From NCBI RefSeq assembly GCF_021129305.1, contig NZ_JAJOMB010000011.1, positions 203,621-267,620 on the forward strand: DNA of 64,000 bases, written 5' to 3'. Source of the stretch: Kineosporia babensis (GTDB lineage Bacteria; Actinomycetota; Actinomycetes; Actinomycetales; Kineosporiaceae). Shown here piece after piece: positions 20,827-29,502 of this stretch; the stretch's first letter is position 1; every line of letters starts with the position of its first letter. The position numbers and the translations under genes are program-made. The notes below the pieces were generated by a model. The model was not told the DNA's origin and made no database searches. It saw only the letters and a program-made list of their open reading frames with translations.

Positions 20827-20871
20827 CGGCCTCGGTAACGCTTCGGTTTCACTCTGCGATTACCGGGGCCG
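20827..20871 (+). terminator. Hairpin after the pentose operon
   Basis: CGGCCTCGGTAA (20827-20838) can pair with TTACCGGGGCCG (20860-20871), 12 pairs with one G-U, loop 21. It lies 21 bases after the isomerase stop. There is no U run, as is common for actinobacterial terminators. Confidence 0.55.
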
Positions 20872-20923
20872 GATGGGCCCTACGGGGCAGAAGTAACGCC
20901 CTGGGGCTGTCATGATCTGGGCG

Positions 20924-21631
20924 ATGAGTACCGCCCAGCCTCCTCTGACCGGGTACTACCGCGCCCTGCTGCGGTCGTACCTGACGACGGCGAGCCCGGA
21001 CGTGAACGGTACGGCCCACGCCTTCGCCACCCCGGTGGAGAAGGCTGCGGAACCACAGGAACGACTCTGGACGGCCTGGGGCGAGGTGATCCGCCAGGCC
21101 AGTGTGCGTGCCCCGGAGGATCACACCCGCCTGGTCGAGCTGGTGGTGGCGCTGCGCGACCGCGGCTTCAAGCCGGACGCCACCAACCCGCACATCATCT
21201 GGGGCCAGGTTCTCTGGACCGGCCTGCCGCTGCTGAACGCGCAGATGCGCGAGGCCTGGAACTGGGCCGCCCCGCCGGCCACCTCGGACTACACCTGGCG
21301 CAACGTCAACGGCTTCGCCGCCCGGCTGACCGTGGCCGGGGTGGACTTCTCACTGCTGGGGCTGTGGACCATCCGCTCCAGCCTGGAGGAGAGCACCAAG
21401 GTCACGGCGACCGAGCTGATGGCCGCGGCCGAGTGGTTCAAGTACCTGTCCAAGTCGCTCGTGCAGTGGTCGGAGGCGGACCGGCAGTTCGACGGCCCGG
21501 ACGACCCGGCCTCGCGCCCCGGCAAGCTGCTGCTGGATCAGGGCTTCGCCCGGTCCGGGTTCAGCGCCCGCCGGCTGGCCTACTGGCAGCACCGGATCCA
21601 GCAGGGCTCCAGCCAGCAGAAGGCCGTCTGA
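20924..21631 (+). CDS. Conserved-looking protein of unknown function, DUF3632-like
   Basis: 235 residues, mostly helical, no signal peptide. The region around TWRNVNGFAARLTVAGVDF followed by LWTIRSSLEE resembles the DUF3632 pattern known to me mainly from fungi (an N-x-F-x-ARLT segment, then a W-x-LR-x-xLE segment). This is a weak resemblance. ATG 20924 is chosen; ATG 20912 is in frame four codons upstream. It sits alone between the pentose operon terminator and a 2H phosphoesterase gene. Confidence 0.6.
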   Translation: MSTAQPPLTGYYRALLRSYLTTASPDVNGTAHAFATPVEKAAEPQERLWTAWGEVIRQASVRAPEDHTRLVELVVALRDRGFKPDATNPHIIWGQVLWTGLPLLNAQMREAWNWAAPPATSDYTWRNVNGFAARLTVAGVDFSLLGLWTIRSSLEESTKVTATELMAAAEWFKYLSKSLVQWSEADRQFDGPDDPASRPGKLLLDQGFARSGFSARRLAYWQHRIQQGSSQQKAV

Positions 21632-21665
21632 CCAGCTCTCATCGCCGGTAGCGGATAATCACCCC

Positions 21666-22199
21666 ATGGCCTCGCAAGAGCAGTCCGCGCTGATCGTGCC
21701 GATTCCCGAGACCGAACCGGTGGTGGGACGTCTGCGCGCCGAGCTGGACGGCAGCGCCGTGAAGGGGGTTCCGGCCCACGTGACGGTGCTCTTCCCCTTC
21801 CTGCCGCCCGAGTCGCTGGACGAGGAGGTCCGCAGCACGTTGCGCGAGGTGTTCGCCACCCAGACCCCTTTCGACGTCGACTTCACCGAGGTGCGCTGGT
21901 TCGGCGACCAGGTGGCCTGGCTGGCCCCGGAACCGAACATCGCCTTCCGTCAGCTCACCACCGCCGTCTGGAACTGCTTCCCGGACACCCCGCCGTACTC
22001 CGGTGAGCACGACGGCGACCACCCGCACCTCACCCTGGGCCACGACCGTCCGGTCGAGACTCTGCAGCAGGCCGCCGCCGAGGTGACCGAGCAGTTGCCG
22101 ATCCCCGCCCAGATCAGATCGGTGCATCTGATTGCGGGGTCGGACGAACCGGACTCCTGGCGCACGCTCGAGGTGTTCACGCTGGGCCACCGCAGCTGA
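21666..22199 (+). CDS. 2'-5' RNA ligase / 2H phosphoesterase family protein
   Basis: 177 residues with the two catalytic HxT-type motifs of the 2H superfamily: HVTVLFPF near residue 38 and HLTLGH near residue 121. Members act on 2',3'-cyclic or 2'-5' phosphodiester bonds of RNA or nucleotides. The in-vivo substrate is unknown. It is 35 bases after the DUF3632-like gene on the same strand and could share its transcript. Confidence 0.85.
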   Translation: MASQEQSALIVPIPETEPVVGRLRAELDGSAVKGVPAHVTVLFPFLPPESLDEEVRSTLREVFATQTPFDVDFTEVRWFGDQVAWLAPEPNIAFRQLTTAVWNCFPDTPPYSGEHDGDHPHLTLGHDRPVETLQQAAAEVTEQLPIPAQIRSVHLIAGSDEPDSWRTLEVFTLGHRS

Positions 22200-22265
22200 T
22201 CCTTCCGGGCGGATTCCCCGGCCCTGCGCGTTGAGTCACCGCACCTTGCGCACGATGAACCAGAC

Positions 22266-23054
22266 GTGGACGACTCCCGCGATCAGGGCCGCCGCACGCG
22301 CCGGGGCCCAATGGTGAAATTCGGGCTGGCCCTGACGCTGCTCGCGCTCGTCATGCTGGCCCCGATGCTGGCCTGGAACCTGCCCGGCGAGAAGACGGCC
22401 CTGGGCACCAACTACACGCTGCGCAGCGCTCAGCTGGCCAGCGGGAAGTCGACGACGGCGCGCTGGGACCCGTGCCAGAAGGCGATCACCTGGCAGGTGA
22501 ACATGGCCGGGTGGCCGGCCAAGAAGCGCCCGGCGATGCTCAAGCAGATCCAGAGTGCGGTCGCCCAGGTCTCCCGGATCACCGGGATGAAGTACCGCTA
22601 CGCCGGGACGACGACGTTCACGCCGCGGCAGGAGAACCTGGTGTCGGCGCCGGCCGACATCGTGGTGGCGGTGATCAACCCGAAGACCACGAACTTCTCT
22701 TTCAGTGAGAACTCGCTCGGCTACGGTGGAGTGCTCTGGGCCACCTGGTACGGCGGGGACGGCGAAGGGGCGGCCGTGGTGCGGGGTTACGCGGTGCTGA
22801 TCCCGAGCGGGATGAACAAGCTCAAGGCCGGTTTCGGCAAGGGCAACACCCAGGGCAACGTGATCCTGCACGAGATGGCGCACGCGGCCGGGCTGGACCA
22901 CGTGCGCAGCAGCAAGCAGCAGATGTATCCGGACCTGACCGCCAAGTCGCCCAACGGGTACGCCTCGGGTGACCTGCAGGGGCTGGGCAAGGTGGGCAAG
23001 AAGGCCGGCTGCATCACCATTCCGGACCGGGTCAACATCACCAATTACGACTGA
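22266..23054 (+). CDS. Membrane-anchored matrixin-like zinc metalloprotease
   Basis: 262 residues, GTG start. A basic N terminus and one hydrophobic segment (residues ~17-40, KFGLALTLLALVMLAPMLAW) form a signal anchor. The catalytic motif is HEMAHAAGLDHV, i.e. HExxHxxGxxH as in metzincins/matrixins, with a Met ~13 residues later (QQMYPDL) as a possible Met-turn. The enzyme would act outside the membrane. Target unknown. The following gap holds regulatory-looking hairpins. Confidence 0.85.
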   Translation: MDDSRDQGRRTRRGPMVKFGLALTLLALVMLAPMLAWNLPGEKTALGTNYTLRSAQLASGKSTTARWDPCQKAITWQVNMAGWPAKKRPAMLKQIQSAVAQVSRITGMKYRYAGTTTFTPRQENLVSAPADIVVAVINPKTTNFSFSENSLGYGGVLWATWYGGDGEGAAVVRGYAVLIPSGMNKLKAGFGKGNTQGNVILHEMAHAAGLDHVRSSKQQMYPDLTAKSPNGYASGDLQGLGKVGKKAGCITIPDRVNITNYD

Positions 23055-23132
23055 GGACGCTCGCGGGCGCCGCTGATCCTTTTACTTCAGCAAATCGGGG
23101 ACGTCGGCCCGGCCGGGCGGTGAGCGCCGGCT

Positions 23133-23178
23133 CGGGTGCGGGTCCAGTCGCGGAACGACCTGCACCCGAACTGGACCC
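23133..23178 (+). promoter_or_regulatory. Two mutually exclusive long hairpins in order a-b-a'-b'
   Basis: CGGGTGC (23133-23139, a) pairs with GCACCCG (23162-23168, a'), and GGGTCCAGT (23140-23148, b) pairs with ACTGGACCC (23170-23178, b'). Arms are perfect but interleaved, so only one hairpin (or a strained pseudoknot) can form at a time. They lie 110-155 bases before the EAL gene start and just before a terminator-like hairpin. Confidence 0.6.
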
Positions 23179-23208
23179 GACGGTCCGGTTCGTCGGCGAT
23201 CCCGGGCC

Positions 23209-23224
23209 GGGGACGAACGTCCCC
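23209..23224 (+). terminator. Terminator- or attenuator-like hairpin before the EAL gene
   Basis: GGGGACG (23209-23215) pairs with CGTCCCC (23218-23224) and is followed by TGTTTCTGCTCTT, an unusually T-rich run for this genome. It could end the metalloprotease transcript, or attenuate the EAL gene 64 bases downstream. Confidence 0.6.
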
Positions 23225-23288
23225 TGTTTCTGCTCTTCCGAAAGTTCTGCGGCGCAACCGGCCGCCGAGGGTTCAGTCGGATGGCTGA

Positions 23289-25400
23289 ATGCCGATGTCC
23301 ATTGCCATGGGGGCGATGTTGCTGCGGTTACGGCAGTGGTGGGGCTTGCACGCGGGGGCGAGGTTCTTCGTCACGCTCGCGGTGATCAGTCTGGTCCCGG
23401 TGCTCGCACTGGGCACCGTGATGGCGACGCAGTACCGGACCGAGCTACGGGACCGGGGTATCGCGCAGGGCCGATTGCAGGCCGCGCTGATCTCCCGGCT
23501 GATCACCGACACCCAGCTCGAGCAGGTCACCCTGAAGAACGGGGTGAGCGTCCTGGAGCGGGCCCGGCTGGACCGGCTGGCCGACACCCAGGTGGACAGC
23601 GGCATCATCACCCGATTCCGGTTGCGCGGCCCAGATCTTCGGATCGTCTACAGTTCGGACGGCTCCGGTCTGCGTTACGGCCCGGCGGTCGGTGACAGCA
23701 CCGAGCTGACCGGCCAGTCCGCCGCCGACGTGCTCACCGCGCTGAACGGCGACCCGACCGCCCTGATCGTCAAGACCGAGCAGGACGGCAAGGAGATCGA
23801 GGTCATCGAGGCGTTCGCCCCGATGTACAACGTGCGCACCCACGAGCTGATCGGGGTGCTGCAGGCCGAGCTGCCCTACGGCCCGATCGCCGAGCAGATG
23901 AACTCCGGTCTGCACCGGCTGTACGCGGCCCTGGGTACCGGGCTGCTCGTGCTGTACCTGGTGCTGGCCTCGCTGGTCTGGTGGTTCACCCGCGAACTGG
24001 CCCGCACCGCGGCCAAGTTCGAGCATCAGGCGCTGCACGACGCGCTCACCGACCTGCCCAACAAGGCGCTGTTCGCTGACCGGATCTCGCAGACCGCCAC
24101 CCTGGTCGAGCGCGGCGGCGGGATCCACCTGGGCCCGGGCCGGCGCGGAGGTGGCGCCGCGGTGGTGCTTTTCGACCTGGACGGCTTCCGCGAGACCAAC
24201 GAGGCGATCGGCCCGGTCAACGGCGACATCGTGCTGACCACGGTGGCCGAGCGGCTGCGCAACACCGTGCGGGCGGTGGACACCGTGGCCGGCCTGGGCA
24301 GTGACGTGTACGGGCTGATCCTGGCCGGGGTGGAGAAGCAGGACCAGATCGAGGCGGCCGCGGCGCGGATCAACCGCGCGGTCGAGGAGGACATCCTGCT
24401 GGACGACTTCGACGTGCCGGTAAGGGTTTCCGGCAGCATGGGCGTGGTGTTCATGCCGAAGAACGGCACCAACGCCGAGGGTCTGCTGAACCGCGCCGAC
24501 GTGGCCCTGAACGTGGCCAAGACCTCGCACAGCAAGCTGGTCTGCTACGACGACGAGCAGAACAACTACAGCCCGGACCGGCTGGCGATGATCGGCCAGC
24601 TGCGCTCGGCGATCGACAACGACGAGCTGCGGCTGCACTACCAGCCCAAGGTGGGCCAGCCGGACGGGCACGTGACCTGCGTGGAGGCGCTGGTGCGCTG
24701 GCAGCACCCGGACCGCGGGCTGCTCTCGCCGGACAAGTTCGTGCCGCTGGCCGAGCAGACCGGGCTGATCGACGACCTGACCCGCTGGGTGCTCACCGCC
24801 GCGCTGCGCCAGCTCACCGTGTGGCGCCGGGCCCGGCCGGACCTGAGCGTGGCGGTGAACATCTCCGAGCGCAGCATGAATCACCTGGACCTGCCGCAGA
24901 TGGTGTTCGACGCGATGAACGACACCGGCGCCGAGGCCTCCGCCCTGGTCCTGGAGATCACCGAGGGCGCGCTGGTGACCGACCCGGAGCGGGCCGGGGT
25001 GGTGATGCAGCACCTGGCCGGGGCCGGGGTGCGGCTCAGCCTGGACGACTTCGGTGAGGGCTTCACCAGCCTGCACACGCTGTCCGGGCTGCCGCTGAAC
25101 GAGCTGAAGATCGACCGGATCTTCGTCAACGACGTGCTCAACGGCCCGAACGACGCGGCGATCGTGCGCTCGGTGGTCGAGCTCGGGCACAACCTGAACC
25201 TGCAGGTGGTGGCCGAGGGGGTGGAGACCGCCGAGATCCTGGCCCTGCTGAACCAGATGGGGGTCAACGCGGCGCAGGGGTACTACTTCAGCCCGCCGCT
25301 GCCGGCCGAGGAGATCATGGACTGGCTGGCGGCCAGCACCCCGCCGAACGAGCCGTTGCAGCTGCCGCCGGACAACCCGGAGCCGCCGCCGCAACCGTAG
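23289..25400 (+). CDS. Membrane sensor with degenerate GGDEF and intact EAL domain (c-di-GMP phosphodiesterase)
   Basis: 703 residues. Membrane helices at ~26-46 and ~212-234 flank an extracellular sensory region of ~165 residues. The GGDEF domain (~250-415) has GSDVY (337-341) in place of GGDEF and also lacks the preceding Arg, so it should not make c-di-GMP. The EAL domain keeps EAL (466-468), the Asn in NISERS, EITEGA, LDDFGEGF, ELKIDR and VVAEGVE, so hydrolysis of c-di-GMP to pGpG is expected. The dead GGDEF may serve as a GTP sensor, as in other proteins of this design. Confidence 0.9.
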   Translation: MPMSIAMGAMLLRLRQWWGLHAGARFFVTLAVISLVPVLALGTVMATQYRTELRDRGIAQGRLQAALISRLITDTQLEQVTLKNGVSVLERARLDRLADTQVDSGIITRFRLRGPDLRIVYSSDGSGLRYGPAVGDSTELTGQSAADVLTALNGDPTALIVKTEQDGKEIEVIEAFAPMYNVRTHELIGVLQAELPYGPIAEQMNSGLHRLYAALGTGLLVLYLVLASLVWWFTRELARTAAKFEHQALHDALTDLPNKALFADRISQTATLVERGGGIHLGPGRRGGGAAVVLFDLDGFRETNEAIGPVNGDIVLTTVAERLRNTVRAVDTVAGLGSDVYGLILAGVEKQDQIEAAAARINRAVEEDILLDDFDVPVRVSGSMGVVFMPKNGTNAEGLLNRADVALNVAKTSHSKLVCYDDEQNNYSPDRLAMIGQLRSAIDNDELRLHYQPKVGQPDGHVTCVEALVRWQHPDRGLLSPDKFVPLAEQTGLIDDLTRWVLTAALRQLTVWRRARPDLSVAVNISERSMNHLDLPQMVFDAMNDTGAEASALVLEITEGALVTDPERAGVVMQHLAGAGVRLSLDDFGEGFTSLHTLSGLPLNELKIDRIFVNDVLNGPNDAAIVRSVVELGHNLNLQVVAEGVETAEILALLNQMGVNAAQGYYFSPPLPAEEIMDWLAASTPPNEPLQLPPDNPEPPPQP

Positions 25401-25428
25401 GGCCGACGGCGGTGCCAAGATGGGCAGT

Positions 25429-25944
25429 ATGAGTGACGGCGTCCCCGCAGAACCCATCCGGATCGGCCATGACGAACGCCAGGCCGCGGTGGAAGCGCTG
25501 AAGCACCACCAGCAGGCCGGGCGGCTCGATGCCCAGGAGTACGAGGAGCGCTCGGTCAAGGCCGGCAACGCACGCTCGCAGCAGGAGCTGGACGCGTTGT
25601 TCACCGACCTGCCGCAGCCGCACTCCGGCGCTGCGGCCTACGGCTCCGCTCCGGCCGGGCTGACGCAGACCAACAGCACGCTGACGCCCGGGGCACCCGC
25701 GCCCGAGCCGGTGGTGGCGACCGGCACGCCGCGGCGCGGGGTGCTGAACATCGACGAGCCGTGGGCCACCACGATCGTGTCGATCACGCCGATCCTGGGA
25801 GTGGTCCTGTTCTTCGTCACCGAGTCCTGGCTGTGGTTCCTGGCCATCCCGGTGGTGGCGCTGCTGGTCTACGGCCCGGAAGGGCGGTACGGGGTGGGCC
25901 CGGACGCCGCGCTGAAGGAGAAGAAGCGCAAGCGAAACCGTTAG
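25429..25944 (+). CDS. DUF1707 protein with membrane segments
   Basis: About 171 residues. The N terminus RIGHDERQAAVEALKHHQQAGRL, followed by EYEERSVKA, is the DUF1707 (SHOCT-like) motif of actinobacterial proteins. A Pro/Ala-rich linker leads to two adjacent membrane helices near residues 110-150. ATG 25420 is an in-frame alternative three codons upstream. Function unknown; members are often small membrane proteins. The 3' end overlaps the convergent MerR gene by four bases. Confidence 0.8.
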   Translation: MSDGVPAEPIRIGHDERQAAVEALKHHQQAGRLDAQEYEERSVKAGNARSQQELDALFTDLPQPHSGAAAYGSAPAGLTQTNSTLTPGAPAPEPVVATGTPRRGVLNIDEPWATTIVSITPILGVVLFFVTESWLWFLAIPVVALLVYGPEGRYGVGPDAALKEKKRKRNR

Positions 25945-26345
25945 GAACTACGTTCGCGGTGGGACGTGAGGCGGTTGCGCAGCGTCCCCGCGAACGACTC
26001 GGCGATCCGCAGCTGCCCGCGCAGGGCGTCGCAGCGGGCGTCGGCGGCCACCCGGTACATGGCCAGGCGCTCGAGGATCTGCTCGTGGCCCTGGGTGGAG
26101 CCCTCGTCGTCCAGCTTGTCCAGCACACCGAGCAGGTCGCGCATCTCGTCCAGGCTGAAGCCCAGCGGCTTCATGTCCTTGACCAGCTGCAGCCGGGCCA
26201 CGTCGGCCTCGAGGTAGAGCCGGAACCCGCCCTGGCTGCGGGCCGAGGGGGCGATCAGGCCGATCTCCTCGTAGTACCGGATGGTGCGCAGGGAGAGTCC
26301 GACACGCTCGGCCACCTCGCCGATGTGCATCGTGGGCTCGGACAT
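25941..26345 (-). CDS. MerR-family transcriptional regulator
   Basis: 134 residues. The N-terminal winged helix is HIGEVAERVGLSLRTIRYYEEIGL, the MerR signature, followed by a coiled-coil dimerisation helix. No cysteine pair for metal binding is present, so a small-molecule or stress signal is more likely. ATG 26345 is preferred over the longer frame because AAGGGGAG lies just before it. No divergent target is adjacent. Confidence 0.9.
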   Translation of the reverse strand: MSEPTMHIGEVAERVGLSLRTIRYYEEIGLIAPSARSQGGFRLYLEADVARLQLVKDMKPLGFSLDEMRDLLGVLDKLDDEGSTQGHEQILERLAMYRVAADARCDALRGQLRIAESFAGTLRNRLTSHRERSS

Positions 26346-26644
26346 CTCTCCCCTTCGCACCGGTGGCGCCAGTCGTGTCACCAGGCCGGTCGGCGCTGGG
26401 ATCGCGGGGCGTTGCACCAGCCGCGACGCGTCAGTTTACGCAGTCCGGAGGGGCTCGCGCCGGGCCTATGGCAGAAATGTCCTGAGACGCAGCTGAGAGA
26501 CACTCACGCGGCGCAACCCCGGTAAAGGCTCGCCCCCGAGCCAACCGCGTGCTAAACCTTCCGGAGCGTGAGGTTTTGTCCCCTCCGGGGTGAGACCGCG
26601 CACACGCTCCTGCGGAGCTCCTCGCACGACTTCCGGGGCAAATG

Positions 26645-26687
26645 CGTGAGGCCGGAACGACCCCGGACAGGTCGTTCCGGCCTCACG
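26645..26687. terminator. Perfect 18-bp stem terminator of the CAP gene
   Basis: CGTGAGGCCGGAACGACC (26645-26662) and its exact complement (26670-26687) enclose a 7-base loop. It begins 17 bases after the stop of the minus-strand CAP gene. A weaker hairpin with AAACCT/AGGTTT arms (26554-26576) follows further on. The rest of 26346-26703 shows no gene. Confidence 0.85.
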
Positions 26688-26703
26688 TCCGGTACGGGTG
26701 CGG

Positions 26704-27684
26704 TCACGCCGGCTTGGCGAAGACCTGGGTCCAGTAGTTGCCGTTCTTGGCCAGGCCCAGCCCCATCTCGGTGTAGTCGCAGTTGAGGATGTTGGCCTTG
26801 TGGCCGGCCGAGTTCATCCAGCCCTCGACCACGGCCTCGGCGCTGCCGTAGCCCTGCGCGATGTTCTCGGCGGCGGCACCGAACTTGTACCCGGCATCGG
26901 CCATCCGGTCGAACGGGCTGCGACCGTCCTGGCTGTCGTGGCTGAAGTACTTCTTGGCCGCCATGTCGTCGCTGTGGCCCTGGGCGGCGGCGTTCAGCTT
27001 GGAGTCGAGCTTCAGCGCGGTCTTGCAGCCGTTGCTGGCGCGCTCCTGGTTGGTCAGCTTCAGCACCTGCTGGGCGGCCGAGCCACCGGTGCTGGGCGCG
27101 GTGGTGGTGGACGGCTTGTCGTCCGGGGTGCTCGGCGCCGGCTCGGGCTTGCCGGTCGTGGGCGAGGCGCTGGAGGTGGGCTCGGCGGCCGGCTTCTTCT
27201 TGGTGTTCTTCACGGTGAACGTGGAGGTGGACACCGTGGCCGACTTGCCGGCCCGGGAGGTGAGCACGCTGACCGTGTACTTGCCGTTCGGCAGCTTCTT
27301 GGTGTTGAGCTTCAGCGCGTAGGGCGCCTTCTCGTCCTTCACCACCTGGCGCTTCTTGCCGTCCACGACGAACACCACCAGGCTGCCGGCGCTGACCTTC
27401 TTCGGACCCTTGACCGTGTAGGTGCCCTTGACCGTGCCCAGGTCCTTCGGGGTCTGGGCGGCGACCGCCAGGGTGGCCTCCGGCTCCGGGGTGGTCGCGG
27501 GTGCGGTGGTGGCCTCGGGGGTGGGCGCCTCGGTGTTGAAGTTGGCCGAGGCCAGCTTCGTCTCGTCGGAGGACGAGCCCCCGAACAGCTTCGGCCCGAG
27601 GAACACGGCCACCAGCGCGATCAGGGTCAGCGGAGCCAGGACGAGGATGGCGTTCCGCGTCCAGTTCGTTGACTGACTGTGCAT
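26704..27684 (-). CDS. Membrane-anchored CAP-domain protein with Pro/Thr-rich linker
   Basis: 326 residues. A signal-anchor helix (residues ~11-33) is followed by a Thr/Pro/Glu-rich stretch, an Ig-like region (GTYTVKGPKKVSAGSLVV), a second Ser/Thr/Pro linker and a C-terminal CAP domain. The CAP domain shows TNQERASNGC, AAQGHSDDMAAKKYFSH, AENIAQGYGS and WMNSAGHKANILN, the YkwD-type pattern. ATG 27684 is chosen because it has GGGAG upstream and starts the membrane segment. Likely a cell-surface protein; activity unknown. Confidence 0.88.
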   Translation of the reverse strand: MHSQSTNWTRNAILVLAPLTLIALVAVFLGPKLFGGSSSDETKLASANFNTEAPTPEATTAPATTPEPEATLAVAAQTPKDLGTVKGTYTVKGPKKVSAGSLVVFVVDGKKRQVVKDEKAPYALKLNTKKLPNGKYTVSVLTSRAGKSATVSTSTFTVKNTKKKPAAEPTSSASPTTGKPEPAPSTPDDKPSTTTAPSTGGSAAQQVLKLTNQERASNGCKTALKLDSKLNAAAQGHSDDMAAKKYFSHDSQDGRSPFDRMADAGYKFGAAAENIAQGYGSAEAVVEGWMNSAGHKANILNCDYTEMGLGLAKNGNYWTQVFAKPA

Positions 27685-27861
27685 GAGAACAAAACTCCCG
27701 AAAGTGCTCGCGGTGGCCGATTCCGTTCCGGACGCTAACACCGGCCCGAGTGCGGCGAGAATGCCGAAAAGCGCCTCTGACCTCGTCACCTGCACTGTTC
27801 TGGCGAGGCTTAACACTGATTTGCCGGTGGCTTGTGACCACCCGCGAGTACTACCGCCGGG

Positions 27862-28554
27862 TCAGAACATCGGCCGGATCAGCAGGTCGGGGGATTCGGT
27901 GTCGTGCAGCGCGGCCAGGGTGGGGGCGTACATCCGCTGCTTGATCAGCCCCAGGGTGGCGCCGGCCCGCGGGGCCAGCTCGGCCGCGTACTTCACCGCG
28001 CTCGGCACCACCGCCTCCTCGGCCGCGGTTATGTCCACCAGGCCCACCGCCTGCGCCTCGAGGCCGCCGAAGCGCCGGCCGGTGATCATCGCCTCGTGGG
28101 CGGCGGCGACCGGGAGCCGGCTGCGGATCAGCGAGGTCATCGCCACCGTGAACGGGATGCCGATCTCCACCTCAGGCAGGCAGAAGAAGCCGCGGTCGGC
28201 GCGCATCAGGCGGAAGTCGTGGGCCAGGGTGAAGATCGCCCCGGCGGCGAAGGCATGGCCCTGCACCGCGGCGACCGTGGGGACCGGCAGCTCCAGCAGC
28301 TTGGCGAAGAGCTGGTGCACGGCGATCACGTAGTCGGTGAAGCGCTGGTCGTCCTGTTCCCGCAGCCACTGCAGGTCCAGGCCGTTGGAGTAGATCCTGC
28401 CGGTGGCGGTGGTGACCAGCGCCCGCGGGCCCTCGGTGTGGGCGACGTCCTCCAGCAACCCGCTCACCGAGGTCAGCCAGTCCGGGTGGAACACGTTCTC
28501 GCCGTCGCCCAGGTCGAGCAGGAAGACGTCGCCGGTCCGGGTCAGGCTGGGCAT
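27862..28554 (-). CDS. Enoyl-CoA hydratase/isomerase family protein
   Basis: 230 residues, crotonase fold without the usual C-terminal extension. Oxyanion-hole segments are SNGLDLQW and QGHAFAAGAIFTLAHD; the Glu in LPEVEIGIPF may be the general base. Similar short members act as enoyl-CoA isomerases. It is 15 bases after the next crotonase gene, so the two form an operon for acyl-CoA double-bond chemistry. Confidence 0.87.
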   Translation of the reverse strand: MPSLTRTGDVFLLDLGDGENVFHPDWLTSVSGLLEDVAHTEGPRALVTTATGRIYSNGLDLQWLREQDDQRFTDYVIAVHQLFAKLLELPVPTVAAVQGHAFAAGAIFTLAHDFRLMRADRGFFCLPEVEIGIPFTVAMTSLIRSRLPVAAAHEAMITGRRFGGLEAQAVGLVDITAAEEAVVPSAVKYAAELAPRAGATLGLIKQRMYAPTLAALHDTESPDLLIRPMF

Positions 28555-28569
28555 GCTCTCGGATCCTCC

Positions 28570-29394
28570 TCATCGGCCGGTGAACTCCGGATCACGGCGC
28601 TGCGCGAACGCGGTGACCGCCTCGATCAGATCCTCCGAGGACATGAACGCCGCGTTCCACGCCGCCACGTGCTTGAGTCCGATTTGCACCCTACTCGCCC
28701 GCTCCGCGTCCAGGACCTGCTTCACGCCCTGAACTGTCAGCGGTGGGTTGGCCGCCACCTGCCGGGCGAACTCGTGGGCCGCCCGCAGGGACTCCTGCGG
28801 GCCGGGCAGCACCTGGTTCACCAGCCCGATCCGGGCGGCCTCGGCGGCGTCCACGTCCTTGCCGGACAACGCCAGCTCCCGCAGGTGCCCCTCGCCGATG
28901 ATCGCCGGTAGCCGGTGCAGGCTGCCCAGGTCGGCGACGATCGCCATCCGCACCTCACGCACGCTGAACCGGGCCTGGGCACTGGCGTAACGCACGTCGC
29001 AGGCGGCGATCAGGTCCACCCCGCCGCCGATGCACCAGCCGCTGACCGCCGCGACCACCGGCTTGCGGCACTCGGCCACGGTGCTGACCGCGTCCTGCAT
29101 CGCCCGGATCTCCCGGTGCAGCTCGGTGCGCGGCCCGGCCAGGCCCGGCTGCCCGCTGAACATGTCCTGCCAGCGCCGGGCGAAGGCCTCCAGGTCCAGG
29201 CCGTAGCTGAAGTGCTCGCCCGAGCCGGTCAGCACCACCGCCCGCACCGACTCGTCCCGGTCCAGCTCGGTGAACACCTGCGGCAGTTCGGTCCAGAAAT
29301 CCGGCCCCAGCAGATTGCCCTTACCCGGCCCGAGCAGCGTCACCTCGGCGACCGCTGCCTCCTGCCGGACCCGCAGCGAAACCAGCTCGGCCAT
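28570..29394 (-). CDS. Crotonase, dienoyl-CoA-isomerase-like
   Basis: 274 residues. YGLDLEAF and SGWCIGGGVDLIAACD form the CoA/oxyanion region. The segment EVRMAIVADLGSLHRLP parallels the catalytic Glu/Asp block of delta3,5-delta2,4-dienoyl-CoA isomerases, which shift double bonds in unsaturated fatty acyl-CoAs. GGAGGTC precedes ATG 29394. First gene of the two-crotonase unit. The isomerase call rests on that one block. Confidence 0.82.
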   Translation of the reverse strand: MAELVSLRVRQEAAVAEVTLLGPGKGNLLGPDFWTELPQVFTELDRDESVRAVVLTGSGEHFSYGLDLEAFARRWQDMFSGQPGLAGPRTELHREIRAMQDAVSTVAECRKPVVAAVSGWCIGGGVDLIAACDVRYASAQARFSVREVRMAIVADLGSLHRLPAIIGEGHLRELALSGKDVDAAEAARIGLVNQVLPGPQESLRAAHEFARQVAANPPLTVQGVKQVLDAERASRVQIGLKHVAAWNAAFMSSEDLIEAVTAFAQRRDPEFTGR

Positions 29395-29502
29395 GCTGAC
29401 CTCCGTCGTCGACGCCCAGAACCCGCAAATCATGGCCACTGTAAGTCGAACCGCCACGGTGCGGCAGGATGAGCCCACCGACAGTGATCCAGGAGGCGAC
29501 CC

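Noticed and set aside
23133..23178. Full H-type pseudoknot of the two interleaved stems
   Set aside because: The connecting loops would be zero and one base, too short to span 7-9 bp stems, so alternative hairpins are more realistic.
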